NCBI GenBank assembly: GCA_012861695.1
Contig: JAAOOA010000328.1
Span: 62,001-126,000 of the forward strand
Reading direction: 5' to 3'
Origin: Trematomus loennbergii
Lineage: Eukaryota; Chordata; Actinopteri; Perciformes; Nototheniidae
DNA length: 64,000 nucleotides
Under the pieces are notes generated by a model. It made no database searches and was not told the DNA's origin. It saw nothing but the letters and a program-made list of their open reading frames with translations. Shown piece after piece: positions 1 to 12,266 of the stretch (positions are counted from its first letter, which is position 1; each line of letters begins with the position of its first letter). The translations under genes were made by a program, and so were the position numbers.

Positions 1-1512
<1,512 letters not shown>

Positions 1513-1517
1513 TGCAG

Positions 1518-1672
1518 TGTTACTGGTTTATCTCTCAGACTGGAGAAGATGAGTGGTTTTAAAGATGAGGAAGAGGACACATCTCCAGTCCCAGCTGTCT
1601 GTCTCTGAAGAGTGACCGGTCTAAAGAGGAACCTCCAGACTTCAGTAATGAACCTGGACCTTCAGACACAAA
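1518..1672 (+). pseudogene. NLRC3-like start exon with N-terminal peptide copy 1
   Basis: Acceptor TCTGCAG ends at 1517 and donor GTAAGAG begins at 1673. The ATG at 1549 opens MSGFKDEEEDTSP, the usual acidic start of fish NLRC3-like proteins. It is followed by the conserved peptide that in other copies reads SPVPSCLSLKSD and then FSNEPGPSDTK. In this copy one C is missing from the run at about 1590-1592 (CCC instead of CCCC in copies 3 and 4). The frame therefore shifts and stops a few codons later at CLTGA-type sequence. The second half is still readable in the shifted frame. Confidence 0.75.
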
Positions 1673-1699
1673 GTAAGAGTTTCTGCTGTAACCTGACCA

Positions 1700-2994
1700 G
1701 GGGCCTCATGTATAACGCCTTGCGTAGGATTGACGTAGGAAGGTTGCTTACGTAGTACAAAGCACAAAAATAGGTACATACATTTTCCGCCATTTTCCGA
1801 TTCACAAAACATTGCGTACCGGCGAGGGAAGTGCGTACGGCACTTCCTACGCCTGTTTCCCTTTATAAATCACAATCGACTCGTAACGCCCATATTTGCC
1901 TATAAATAGTCAAAGAAACGCCCATTCATCCATTCATTCATTCTGACTGACTGCATGAAGAAGATCGCAGGAAATTACGATAGAACAGCTAACAAAGACA
2001 TCTCTCACCGTGTCAGATTAGGTTATTTTGGGGAGGTGGAGATAAATCATATTGTTTGGTGGATGCAGTTTGAACCAGAGGAGCAGCATGGAGGTCGGAT
2101 CGTCACCAACATAAATAAATAAGTGGTCCGAAAAAAGTTAATGACAAAAAGAATACACATAACCTTCCTCAGGCAGTGTGTTTGTCCCGGGGACAGGAGA
2201 CCCCCCCCTTGATGAGAAACTGTTAGAAATGATGGGGGAATCCCTCCGGAGTGTAGTCATGACGACTGGATCTGAATGATTGTGTTGTATTTGGTGGTTT
2301 GTGTTCCAGCTGTCGATCAGCAACTATATATCCATAATCCACCAGTTAAAGGAAATACAATGTGTTGTGTTATATTAGCTGTTTACCACATATGGTGTTC
2401 TTAGTTTCCATACCTCCTGTGTTTACGAGCCACTTATCAAGTCTTGGCAAACGGCATAAAACACGATTAAACGTGATAGTATATAAAACCATGCTCGTAT
2501 CTACAACCTATAGAAATGCAAAACGGCGTCAGTTTAGACGTAATTCTGTCCTCCTGCTTACCGCATCATTTATGAGAAAACATTTCATAACATTAACACA
2601 ACATATTCGAGGTGGTTTTAAATAGCATATCCGTATTTATTTATTTCTCCAAGTGATGTGTTTGTGTGCACTGAGGAGTCTCAAACAGGCGTTTGTTTCA
2701 TCATTTAAAGATTGGCTTTAATCAATGTTTGAAAATGAATTCTTCATTTTGATAAATGAGAGGTAACATTTTATTGATGGTATTATTTCCACATATTTCT
2801 CTCCATTCTTCCTTCTGCCAACGGTGTCGCAGTTTCTCGTCTCTCCCGTTTGTGTGCTTAGTGCGTACGCATGGGTCAGAGTTTGCGTGGAGGACCGCAC
2901 ATTTTCCCGTCAAGTATTTTATAAATCGCAAACATTGCGTAGAAACTGGCGTACGCCATTTTTGGAGCGTATATCCCTTTATAAATGAGGCCCC
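1700..2994 (+). mobile_element. DNA transposon A with GGGGCCTCAT termini
   Basis: Both ends show the inverted terminus GGGGCCTCATTTATAAA (left copy slightly altered). Subterminal GCGTACG-type repeats are typical of a very common fish DNA-transposon family, probably Harbinger-like. A related copy in opposite orientation lies at 49661-52206 and shares the body. Inside, a + strand frame from 1955 (MKKIAGNYDRTANKD...) and a minus-strand frame around 2722-3000 are decayed coding remains. The element sits in the first NLR intron: intron sequence resumes at once as AGAAGAGGATCC, matching the intron after exon copy 3. A CCAG on both sides may be the target duplication. Confidence 0.7.
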
Positions 2995-3207
2995 AGAAGA
3001 GGATCCAGTTTTTCTGTTATTTGATAATCTAACCTGTTCTTTAATGATCACAGTAAAGAAACTTAGTAACAGTACAGTAACAAAGTTTAAACTCTTGATC
3101 CCTGGCGTCATCAGCGATAAATCTACATTCAACACTTCTACTGAGAGAAGTCAAAATATGCTCTTTAAATGAACTAATGATGTTTAAAACATGTGTTGTT
3201 TCCACAG

Positions 3208-3287
3208 ACAGAGAGCAGAGTCTCCAGTCCCAGCTGTCTGTGGCTTCCTCCAGACTTCAGTAATGAACCTGGACCCTCAGACACAAA
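3208..3287 (+). pseudogene. NLRC3-like N-terminal peptide exon, broken copy 2
   Basis: Preceded by the conserved intron end GTTGTTTCCACAG and followed by GTAAGAG. It is only 80 bp against 105 bp in copies 3 and 4. The central part coding for the SLKSDRS stretch is missing, and the C-run frameshift of copy 1 is present. The end (DFSNEPGPSDTK coding) is retained. If spliced in, it would shift the frame, so it is either skipped or dead. Confidence 0.75.
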
Positions 3288-3590
3288 GTAAGAGTCTGTT
3301 TCTACCATGGGTGTAGTGCTTATTTTAGAACTATTAGAGCGCACCTATGACTCGCGCATGCCAGACACATATGGAATGCCATTTAAGCCAAAATTAAATA
3401 AATAAATACATAAATAATTAAATAAATACACATATAAATAAATATGCCTATGAAATAAATTCTGAAATAAATAAATGAGGCAATAAACATGTATACATGT
3501 ACATTTAAATACACATTTATTTATTTCATGGGACTTTTATTTCATAATGACACATTAATTATTTCAGGGGACTTTTATTTCATAATGACA
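3288..3590. other. AT-rich intron stretch with TAAA repeats
   Basis: Contains (TAAA)n-like runs at about 3398-3480 and two copies of a TTTATTTCATAATGACA phrase. No gene is seen. Confidence 0.6.
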
Positions 3591-4117
3591 TTACATTACA
3601 TTGCATTTAGCTGACACTTTTCCAAAGCGACTCACAATAAGTGCATTCGACCAGGAAGATACAAACTTGAAGAAAACAGAATCATTAAGTACATCAGGTT
3701 TCATAGAGCCAAAACATTTCAAGTGCTACTCAACTGGCTTTAGATAAGCCAGTCCTTTGTTAGTATATAAGTGCTTTGTTCTATCGCTCGAAGTGGAGTC
3801 GAAAGAGATGAGTCTTCAGTCTGCTCCGGAAGATGTGTGAGCTTTCTGCTGTCCTGATGTCAATGGGGAGCTCATTCCACCATGTTGGAGCCAGGATATC
3901 AAACCCACGTGTTTCTGCTGATGGGAACTTGGGTCCCCCCTCGCAGTGCGGGTGCAGCGAGCCGTTTGGCCGATGCAGAGCAGAGTGCACGTGCTGGGGT
4001 GTACAGTTTAACCATGTCCTGGATGTAGGAAGGGCCAGATCCATTCACAGCATGGTGCGCAAGTACCAGTGTCTTGAAGTGGATTCTAGCAGTTACTGGA
4101 AGCCAGTGAAGTGTATA
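3591..4117 (-). mobile_element. 5'-truncated LINE (L2/CR1-like) 3' end
   Basis: Flanked by a perfect 9-bp target duplication ATAATGACA (3582-3590 and 4118-4126). On the minus strand two frames read the C-terminal tail of a non-LTR reverse transcriptase. One gives LHWLPVTARIHFKTLVLAHH, the other gives FRSRLKTHLFRLHFER after WWNELPIDIRTA. Both are hallmark phrases of fish LINE C termini. A frameshift separates the two. The 3' tail at 3591-3650 (ATTTAGCTGACACTTTTCC...) is the common fish LINE tail. Being 5'-truncated with a target duplication, it is an ordinary retrotransposed copy. Confidence 0.85.
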
Positions 4118-4126
4118 ATAATGACA

Positions 4127-5078
4127 CATTTATTTATTTCAAGAGACTTGTATTTCATAATGACACATTTCCATTTCTTATATGCAATGAACGGGGCGTG
4201 GTTAGCTCACAGATCCAGACCAAAGCAACAGCACCGCAACACTGACTCAATAGCTCTTGTTTCACACTCCAGTACTCTTAAGTGGTTTGCAAACTGCCAA
4301 TAAACAAACCGGTTCCGGTTCAAGAACCATTCTTGTGCTTTTCTGGTGCTTAACTGGTTCTTCCTGGTTCTGCCCCTTTTCCACCAAACCGGTTCCAGAG
4401 CCAGTTCCGGGCTACAGCCTGATTGAGCTCTGGTTCTTCCTGTTTCAGCCGCAGCGGAGCCGGCTCTAAACACCGAACACCGGTTCTTAGCTGACCCCAC
4501 TTGGCTGCCCGGCAAGAACCAAGAACCACGCTCACGTCGGAAGGGGGCGAGATTAACCTGAGCCATAATAACAGTTTATGGCGAGTACGGAAAATGAAAG
4601 TTGTAACAAGCAGTAGCTCTGAGCAAAGTGACTAGAAGGCAACCACACACTTTATAAAGTCAGGCAACACTAACCAGGCTTCGTGTGATTCTGTTTATTT
4701 GTACCTTACTTTGACCATCCGTTCGCTGTTATTGATCATTGTGGAGAGCAGGCAGACGTTTTGTTTGTTATTATAGCAGCTATCGGATGGAATCAATACA
4801 TGGGCTGCACAGGTTGTCATTTTTTTCAAATCATGCCACCTCTGCTATATTTGATGAGAGATTAAATGATTTTTAGCCATAAGTCTTAATAAAATTGGTA
4901 CTGTTGGACTCAGTACTTGTTAGACTAATACAATGAAGTACTTCTACTGTGTACTTTTTGAGTAATACTCTGTCAAACTCCCTTCCCGAGTACAATAATG
5001 CAGGTTTTTAGCTATCTTTGATGAGAGATAAAATGATATTTAAATTACAAAGTACAATAACTTCAGTTTTAGCCGTGT
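4127..5078. other. Intron filler with a GGTTC/GAACC-rich transposon-like stretch
   Basis: At 4300-4560 the sequence is dense in AACCGGTTC, GGTTCTT and AAGAACC, like an old fish DNA-transposon fragment; I cannot define its ends. The rest is AT-rich with no gene seen. Confidence 0.35.
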
Positions 5079-5919
5079 TTAACCTCTTAAGCACGGCGGT
5101 CCCCCCATTGGACCCCTCCCACCGTTTTCTTTTCGAGATAATGTCTCAGGGCTTCTTAACATTTATGAAACTATTATGTGTAGCACCAGATTAACGGGAA
5201 GAATCTCAGCTAACTGAAGATATGAACCATTTTTACCAAAACAAAACACAAGTCTCATAAGAAGCGTCTAAATGACCCCTGAGCGAAAAAAATCTAACGC
5301 ACTGCGGCACACAATTCAAGATAAAGATACCCTTATTACTTATCGTAGCTGCACATACAATATAGCCTATTAAAGCTGAGCTCCACTGATTATTTAGGTA
5401 TAGTATCATCACTGAGCGATCCGAACTTGCGACAGGGGAAGCAAACACAGACATCACAACACGTACCTTTACGGAGCATTTACGGCAGATCGTCTCACCG
5501 TAGCTGTCAATTAGGTCAAAAGACGTGTTCAATGGCATTAAAACGAAAAAAGAAAATGTCTACAACTGTTGATCCATAGGTTGATAATGTACCTGTGCCT
5601 TTGAAGAAATTATTTATAATCCATAATTCCATTTTTTGTAAAAATCGGAGCGGAAAAGTTAGCTGCGAATGGTAGCCACCATTATGTATGCAGTATGCAG
5701 CTTCCGGTTTTGGTAACGCGTCACTCTCACTCCTTATTTGTTAACGTTTGGGTTGCGGTCGAATACTCAAAAAATCAGCTCCTAAGTTCTAACCCTATCG
5801 TCTATCCTTGACCTCTGAGTGAAAGGTCATGGGCTTAAGGGATAGTGGATAGGAGAATTCAAAAAGATTTAGGAGAAGAGACTGCGGTACTTTAGAGAAT
5901 CCGACTGCACTCTCACTAT

Positions 5920-6686
5920 TGTTGATAATCGTGATCTTCTCGCTCCAGGAAAGAAACTTAAAATAACGAGACTAATGGAGTCTCTGAAAAGGTTCAAATG
6001 GGTAGTTTAATTAAGTAACGTGGTTAAAGAACAAGCATGGGTAATGGAGAGACAAAGCCGGTGTGTCTTCAGGCAGGCTGCAGCGAAGGAAAGAGAGCGA
6101 GCGGTCCTCAGTCCGCTGCTTTTATCCATCTCCCGTCGTCTCCCGCTGTGCAAATAGTAGGTATTCCCTTCTCATTTGCGGTTCGATATCGCGAGAGCAC
6201 AGAGATTTCGACATGATATTCTCTGCCTACTTCCTTAAGCATTTTCTCCTCATTATCTCTGTCATGACTTTCTATTTAATACCTTATAAACAGCTGTAAT
6301 CGTTAGTTTACAAGTCCTAGAAACACTTTTACGACACCGTTCTCGTTTACGGTAGCTCCCTCTGACGTCATAGCTACTCACGTAATGTGTAAACACTCCA
6401 TGATCAACTGTTCCTTTATCTAATATTCAGCAGTAATATATCTTAACGTCTATCAATGTAGTGTTAAAGTCCGTTAGTTTTTGGTGTATAACACTCCAAG
6501 TCACTTTCACTTTACATTCAGAAAACGCAACATTTAGTCACATGCAAACCAGATAAAAGATTTCAGATAAAAGCTTGGCATTGATTTCCTGAGAACTTCC
6601 GGGTTTTTCCACAATAAAACAGCTTTAAACTGACGATATGTTTTAGACTGAATTATGCTGTTTAACATTGATTTTAATTTCTAACA
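5920..6686 (-). repeat. 3' LTR of the ERV (left copy)
   Basis: About 767 bp, nearly identical to 15705-16480. In element orientation it starts TGTTAGAAATTAAAATC and ends ATCAACA. It has a TATA-like ATAAAAG (plus strand 6119-6125) and, upstream of it, a CRE-type palindrome TGACGTCA at 6363-6370. An AATTAAA lies near 6008-6014 (plus TTTAATT) as a possible poly(A) signal. Confidence 0.93.
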
Positions 6687-6717
6687 ATCCCTCCTTTCAC
6701 ACCATTTAAGGTGTGAA
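6687..6717 (-). promoter_or_regulatory. Polypurine tract with hairpin, module 1
   Basis: Read on the minus strand, an 8-bp-arm hairpin (TTCACACC / GGTGTGAA, plus 6696-6703 and 6710-6717) is followed at once by AAAGGAGGGATT and the LTR. This is the expected plus-strand primer site of a retrovirus. Confidence 0.8.
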
Positions 6718-6820
6718 CACAATACTAAAAATAATAAGTTCTTCATCTGACTGCTTTTAAACTGACGGTATGTTTTAGACTAAATCATGCCATAAAACAT
6801 TGAATTTTAATTTCTAACAA

Positions 6821-6850
6821 TCCCTCCTTTCACACCTTTTAAGGTGTGAA
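6821..6850 (-). repeat. Hairpin plus purine tract, module 2
   Basis: Copy of module 1 carried by the tandem duplication: arms TTCACACC (6829-6836) and GGTGTGAA (6843-6850) with CCCTCCTTT on the plus strand beside it. The loop sequence differs, the arms do not. Confidence 0.8.
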
Positions 6851-7077
6851 CACAATACTGAAAGTAATGAGTTCTTCATCTGAACTGTGCATAGTACATA
6901 TCTCATATCAAAAAACATACAATCAGAATGTAATGGCTTAAATAACCATCATCAAAAATACAACAAATACAAAAAATACTTTGGCTGGTCTTCAAACATA
7001 AAAGTTTTCCCTTGTGCATAACTTCTAGTTTTAATCATTCAATATAGCAGCAACTTGTGGTATTGGAACATTTCTTA

Positions 7078-7985
7078 CTCCCTCCTTTCACAGAAACCGT
7101 TCCCATACCACATTCAGTTGTTAAGGCACTTGTTATACAAAGCATAAAAAACATACAATTTAAAAATCGCATCACTAATAACAGTATAAAACATAAAAAG
7201 AGAAACTATTTTAGAATAGTGTGGTAAGAAAAAGAAAAAACACAAAACTTGGTGTAGGAATGGTATAAAGTAAATAAAAATAAACTATTCTTGGAATAGT
7301 GTACAGTAAATTGAAATGGATTCACTCCATTTTAGTATTGCAACTGGTTCACTTTTTTACATGATTTCATCATTTAAAGATCAGCTTAGCTGGACATTCG
7401 CTGGACATTCATTGAACAATCTCATCTCTGAATCATCCCTATCATTTAACATCATTTACAACTCATCATTTTCATCTATATCTGTGTACGGGTTGGGTCG
7501 TCTTGTTCTGCTAGCAATTAAACTGTTCCCTTATGAGAAATGTACCCTCCCCCCTTTCATACTTTTTAAAGTATGAAAGTAATATGTTCTCTAGAAAAGG
7601 CCGTGGTGATCAATCGGTACGTTAGGGTGCGGGTACATGGAATGCAACTAACATCTAGCACTCCCCTGGGCCCCCCTATGCTATCCTTACCATCAAACAT
7701 CTACTCTGGGATACGGCATTTCAGACAGTCATTTCTGGGAGAAGATTTTGGTCAGTTACAACAATTGGAGAATTTCATCACTTATGGTTCCTACTTCATT
7801 ACCTGTGGTCTGTTCTAATGCAGTGATAAAGTTCCTTAAATGGTGTGAAAACCGGTGGAATATCAATAACTCATTATACTAATTTATCTTCAATTCTAGT
7901 CTACTTAAAGAACTATGCTAACCCCTTTAACAGTGTGTGGAACCCTGGGTGTCCGAGCATGTAACAGTTACTCCCTCCTTTATCA
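7078..7985 (-). repeat. Degenerate CTCCCTCCTT motifs (7078-7088, 7971-7982)
   Basis: Two more CTCCCTCCTT(T) motifs in the non-coding 3' part of the ERV. The first is followed by TCACAG without a clear hairpin; the second only has a weak 4-5 bp stem. They resemble the polypurine modules but are incomplete. Confidence 0.5.
7548..7578 (-). repeat. Hairpin plus purine tract, module 3
   Basis: Plus strand CCTCCCCCCTTT, then 11-bp arms TTTCATACTTT (7555-7565) and AAAGTATGAAA (7568-7578). Layout is as in module 1, but the arm sequence differs and pairing is kept. Confidence 0.75.
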
Positions 7986-9049
7986 AGGATTTTAAAAACA
8001 GAAGTTACTTCATCAATGGTTTGTAGTTCAATTTAGGAATTTTCACTTATGGCGGATATGTTTCTACTTTAAATAACATCTCTAAATTTCAGGTCATCCC
8101 TGATTAAATGGATGACCATCAGGAGGTGGTGGCGCTTGTCTTTTAAACTCATAATTTGGTGCCGTGCGCTCCCTGTGAAGCTACAAGTAAGATTTAAAAC
8201 AACTGCTGGGTGGGTTGAGTGACCCCTTCTCTAAACGATATGGGTTGTCAAAAATATGCATCATTGCAATGAGTGATCCAAGGCCCCGCATGTATTACTC
8301 CCAATTATATTGCTTTTTCCAAAATTAAATTTGCAATCGCTCTTTGCCCAGTGTCCTTTAAAACTCTACATCTTGGACAAACAAATGTTATTTCCACCTC
8401 AACAGTTCTCCTATGGTAATAACTATGCTACAATGGCGAAAACAATACTTTAGATTGGGATACTATATTTGGCTTGGTATTAGCTCTCCCTTTAACATTT
8501 TCCAACTAACACAGATTTGTCTGTTCTTATAGAGTGGTCACTAAAACTATCCCTTTACTGTAGATCAATATTGTAACACATTAGATCTCTACCAAATTCA
8601 CCCATGAATAAAATCTCTTAGGGAATAATTCGTTTCCATGATGGAAAGATTGAAAAATATGTTCTACTCTGTACTCCTAAGTCCCACAACACTCACTGCT
8701 TAAAGTGTAAAGTGTGGTGAATATTTCCATCATGTCTACCCCTTTATCTCACAGTACCCTCAGTGTGTTTTAGGATTATTTCCTCATTTTACTTTAACAG
8801 TTTCCTCTTTATTACTATTTTAATTTACCAATTTATTAATTCATGGCTAATAAATCTTTTTGTCTTTACGTATTTATCAAGTCAATTCAAGTTTGTTTGT
8901 GAATAAGTGTGTTTATGTATAAACTCACTCACTCCCGTTGTCCTTTTCTCCTCCTCTTGTTGTCTCAAGCCACGACCCCCTCACATTCTGTTAGACCATG
9001 CCAACTCCTCTGGTTCTGTCTTCTCAGGTTCCGTCTTCTCCTCAGTCCA

Positions 9050-9402
9050 TCAGCTCTTGAATCCTTCCGCTGGTACTCTTTTCAGTGGCCCAACTGCTTT
9101 GCATTTCATCTCCTTCTTTACAGTCTCTTCGCTGTTGTATGGAGGACGTATTCTGCTCTCATGTCCCACACTCTGCTCTTGTGCCAAATCTCGTGGCTCA
9201 GCTTGGAACTTCATGTCCTGTGGCGACTGATGAGAGTATGCCTCTATGTCAGCATGCTGTTCTGGTTCTGGATGCCTCAGGTGGAGAAGGTTCTGGATGG
9301 AGTCTTGTCGTTGTTGGTTCAGCTCTGGTTCTGTCTGTTCGATGGAGAAGGAGGAGGAGTCTCCTATAGTGAGGTCTTTTGTCTGATAGGGGTCGTAGCA
9401 GT
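9050..9402 (-). CDS. Possible spliced accessory exon of the ERV
   Basis: On the minus strand, an open frame of about 117 codons follows a textbook acceptor: a long CT-rich tract (plus 9411-9430) and then TGTCAG at 9408-9403. It ends at TGA (9052-9050). No ATG lies near its start, which fits a 3' coding exon. The product is rich in Glu, Gln, Ser and Pro (for example YDPYQTKDLTIGDSSSFSIE) and I recognise no domain. It lies 3' of the Env-leader ORF, where complex retroviruses keep accessory genes. It could also be decayed env tail. Function unknown. Confidence 0.4.
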
Positions 9403-10025
9403 CTGACAGGCAGAGAGAGAGAGAGAGTCCAGGTCTCGGGACGCATTACCTATAGAAATTCTAACACACTGAGGTAAAGTAAATCCAACCTTCTCCACTC
9501 TATCTTCTAATCATACTATCTGTTTTAAATGTTAAATGCCATCTAAACACAATTAATGTCTACTAATAAATGTACTATATCTCTAAACATTGTTTTTTCT
9601 CCCACTGTAACACATCTACTCCAAATAACTCTTTCAGGAAACCATTTTCTTCTATAAATTGAAATAGTTACATGTTTCAAACACCACATGTTTCACACAC
9701 TATAAAAGGACGTCCCCATATATTCTCCAATATTTTAAATCTCACTATTACTTAGAGCAATAGTAACTTTTGTGACTGGATACATCTGTGCACAGTCGCC
9801 ACAATCTGTTGGGGAATTTTGTTCATAGAGTTTGTACATACAGTTGTCCTCGTGGGTTAGTACCCTGTTTCTACTGTAATAACTTTTCAATAATTGTGCT
9901 CAGGTCACCAGTCGGTTGTCCATAGTCTTAACGGGGGTGTTTCTGGTACAGACTAAAACATGAATCCAGTGTATTTGGAGATTCCCCTAAATTGTAAATT
10001 CCCATCACTTACATATTCCGATCAC

Positions 10026-10376
10026 TTAAACCCATCTCATCATTTGGTACAAGAACTGCATATAGGGGGGGTGAATCATCTTGATTGTAACCTCCTCTTC
10101 TTTGGGAACGAGTATTTCTAACTCCTCCTCTTGTTGCTCAACTGATCTTTTGGCTCTGGGGATAAGTGAAAGTCTCTGAAACACAGCTGGTGTTTTGTTA
10201 GTGATGTGGGCATTTTCTACGAGTGAACTAATGGATCCATGTCTTTCATGATATTGTACTCCCCATCCAACCAGAAAGGTGCCAAGTGTAATGAGCACAA
10301 TCAACAATGCTATTCTGACTCTTATCCTTAGGGGACCCCACAATTGCTTTGGCTTTGTTCTTGACATTTTATCCAT
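10026..10376 (-). pseudogene. Env leader-like membrane ORF of the ERV, truncated
   Basis: The ATG at 10376 gives 116 residues. There is a basic N terminus (MDKMSRTKPK), then one strongly hydrophobic segment at about residues 21-38 (IALLIVLITLGTFLVGW). A furin-like RAKR follows at about residue 79, then an acidic stretch. This layout, a basic tail plus membrane anchor before a cleavage site, fits the leader part of a retroviral Env. The surface and transmembrane subunits that should follow are not found: the frame stops at 10026 and the downstream 3.3 kb shows no envelope features. It lies just downstream of the integrase remnant, the expected place of env. Confidence 0.5.
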
Positions 10377-10539
10377 GGTTGTGTCAGTTATAAAATGTAA
10401 ATGAGTACAAAAATAACGTATACGAAAAATAGAAACAAAATGTTGGACTCTTTCAGGTGAAAAAACAAAATAGGTTTTCACTTTAGTGTACAATCTATAA
10501 AAATCTAAAGACAATTCGTCTTATGAGCTGTTGCTATAT

Positions 10540-10830
10540 TTAATCGTATTTATATTTATTGTTTTGTTCCAGCTCTGCCAAATCAGTCCTAGCTTCCAAT
10601 AACTTTTCTGGAAGTTGCCAGTGAAGGGTGACAATGTGTGAGGTGGTGTCAATTTGCTCCTTTTTCTTTACCTTTAAACCGGAGCGCGTGTGAAGTTCTT
10701 TACAACTTGTCACGGTTCCGACCACCGGGGATCAGCCCACTGTGTTTTGGGAACTTTCACCCTCACCCAATCACCTGGCCGAACAGGAGTCTCTTCTGAT
10801 GTCTCGTCTGGTATCTGTGCAGTCTTTCCT
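10540..10830 (-). pseudogene. Integrase C-terminal remnant of the ERV
   Basis: Minus-strand frames read PGDWVRVKV followed by a tryptophan-rich PRW and then, after a break, the LKVK and HWQLPEKL tail. Order and spacing match the C-terminal beta-barrel of MLV-type integrases. A stop and a frame change lie between the parts near 10715-10735. The catalytic core and the HHCC domain are absent. The remnant ends about 160 bp before the Env-leader ATG. Confidence 0.55.
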
Positions 10831-10923
10831 AGCCTGTGTAGACAAAAACTTGGATAATATTACTCAGAGCTCTGACATTCATCATTCTCCACTTCTATTT
10901 GTCTAATATCTAAAACTGGACCA

Positions 10924-10939
10924 CTCCCTCCTTGGAGGA
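10924..10939 (-). repeat. CTCCCTCCTTGGAGGAG palindromic motif
   Basis: Same CTCCCTCCTT core as the polypurine modules, here directly folded as CCTCC-TT-GGAGG. Weak member of the series. Confidence 0.45.
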
Positions 10940-11049
10940 GGCCCAAGCTTTGGTATACCTTTTGTTGTTATGCGAGCTATTGTTGACAACATGTTATTAG
11001 TTATTAACTACACGTTACCGAAATCCATTATCTGACTAATCATGACCTT

Positions 11050-11075
11050 CCCTCCTTTGAGCATAAAATGCTCAA
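11050..11075 (-). repeat. Hairpin plus purine tract, module 4
   Basis: CCCTCCTTT on the plus strand, overlapping an 8-bp-arm hairpin TTGAGCAT (11057-11064) / ATGCTCAA (11068-11075). Geometry is as in module 1 with unrelated arm sequence. It lies in the zone where pol should be. Confidence 0.7.
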
Positions 11076-11929
11076 TTAATATCGCAATGATTACTCTATT
11101 ATGAATAGGACATGGAAAAACCCATAACGTCGTAGCAAACACATAAATCCTCTGTGTACCCACAAGGCGTACAAAGATGTTGTGTGATGTATCGTCTTCC
11201 AATGGTATAAATGCACATTGACTAAAAATCTGTCATTAGTACAAAAATATAGTTTTTACTTCTTGTTAGTTCAATAATGGCTTTTGTCATGGTACTATGT
11301 ATCAGTGTTACTGCGAAAAAACCACACTGCTGTTGCTAATACGTCTTAATAGCTCTAGTATTAGAGATTGGCTGACACTGTTAAACAAACAAATCATGAC
11401 AAAATAATAATTCTTTAAACTAGAGGGAAATACGAACTACTCTCACAGAGGGTTGCACGCAGAAGAACATGAAGGGCTGATGTCCCTCACTTAAAAATAG
11501 ATATTGCCTTATGCACTACTTTATAAATCAGCAAATTCACTTGAACATAAATAAATGAAGACTGATTCTTGAAACTGTTGTAAAAACCATCCAAGCTCAG
11601 TGTTATGTTATTTAGTTGGCAGCTCATGCCTTAAATCAGAAACTTCAGACCTATTATAAAAATGTGTTTATGAGAGAATGTAATCTGACTCCATATATAC
11701 CTCAACTTAATAAATGAAGTTCCCCTTTGAACACAGCCCCGGTCTTCTGACGGGGTCTATCTATGTACTGGCTGGTAAATGTTGTGCCAGTTTCTGTCAC
11801 TCTGTCACTGTTCTCCCGCTAACAGTCACTCTCTAGTTCTGCTGGGTTCTTGTTGACTTCTTCACTGGTTTGAGACAAGCGATCTTATTGAAACACCTCC
11901 CTTTGTAGCCAGACTTCACCACAGCAGAA

Positions 11930-12130
11930 TCGAGTTTCTGTTTTCAGGTCTCAGCAGCTGCACATCAGGTGTAGCCTGAACTGCCCCTTGAACTGCAGTC
12001 GATTTAAACAGGAGGACTTGGTAAGGACCCTCCTTCTTGGACGAGGACTAGGCTTTCATCTTCATATTTTGGGCGTAAACCCATTTTCTTGACCTCTCTA
12101 GCTGTGTGGGCACAATAGTTTTCTGTGTGG
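11930..12130 (-). pseudogene. Possible second integrase-tail-like remnant
   Basis: A minus-strand frame contains RSRKWVYAQNMK and, after a stop, EGPYQVLLFKSTAVQ. The latter is the GPYQVLL...TAV phrase typical of gammaretroviral integrase C termini. Together with 10540-10830 this would make two integrase-tail pieces, so one may be a rearranged duplicate. It lies just past the end of gag. Confidence 0.35.
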
Positions 12131-12266
12131 GGGAACAACATCACTCGTAATCTCTTTCCTTCTCATAATTACAAAAATAGTCTGCTAAATGTTCTACTAT
12201 GTTTTAATCTTATTATACTGATCTGTGGATGATTTATATTTAAATGCAATATGCTACTCACTATTG

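Larger units (their letters stand above)
6622..6885. repeat. Tandem duplication across the LTR edge and polypurine tract
   Basis: About 130 bp, covering the last ~65 bp of the left LTR, the polypurine tract, the hairpin and ~35 bp beyond (6622-6750), is repeated at 6752-6885 with some divergence. The second copy keeps the TTTCTAACAATCCCTCC junction, so an extra LTR edge lies inside the element. Confidence 0.85.

Noticed and set aside
3833..4303. 156-codon + strand frame
   Set aside because: Antisense of the LINE C terminus (3591-4117).
7316..7818. Two + strand frames of 81-86 codons in the ERV
   Set aside because: Antisense to the element, no motif, interrupted by the hairpin module.
9249..9446. 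Arg/Leu/Pro-rich 65-codon minus frame
   Set aside because: Overlaps the better-supported splice-acceptor frame at 9050-9402 and has no motif.
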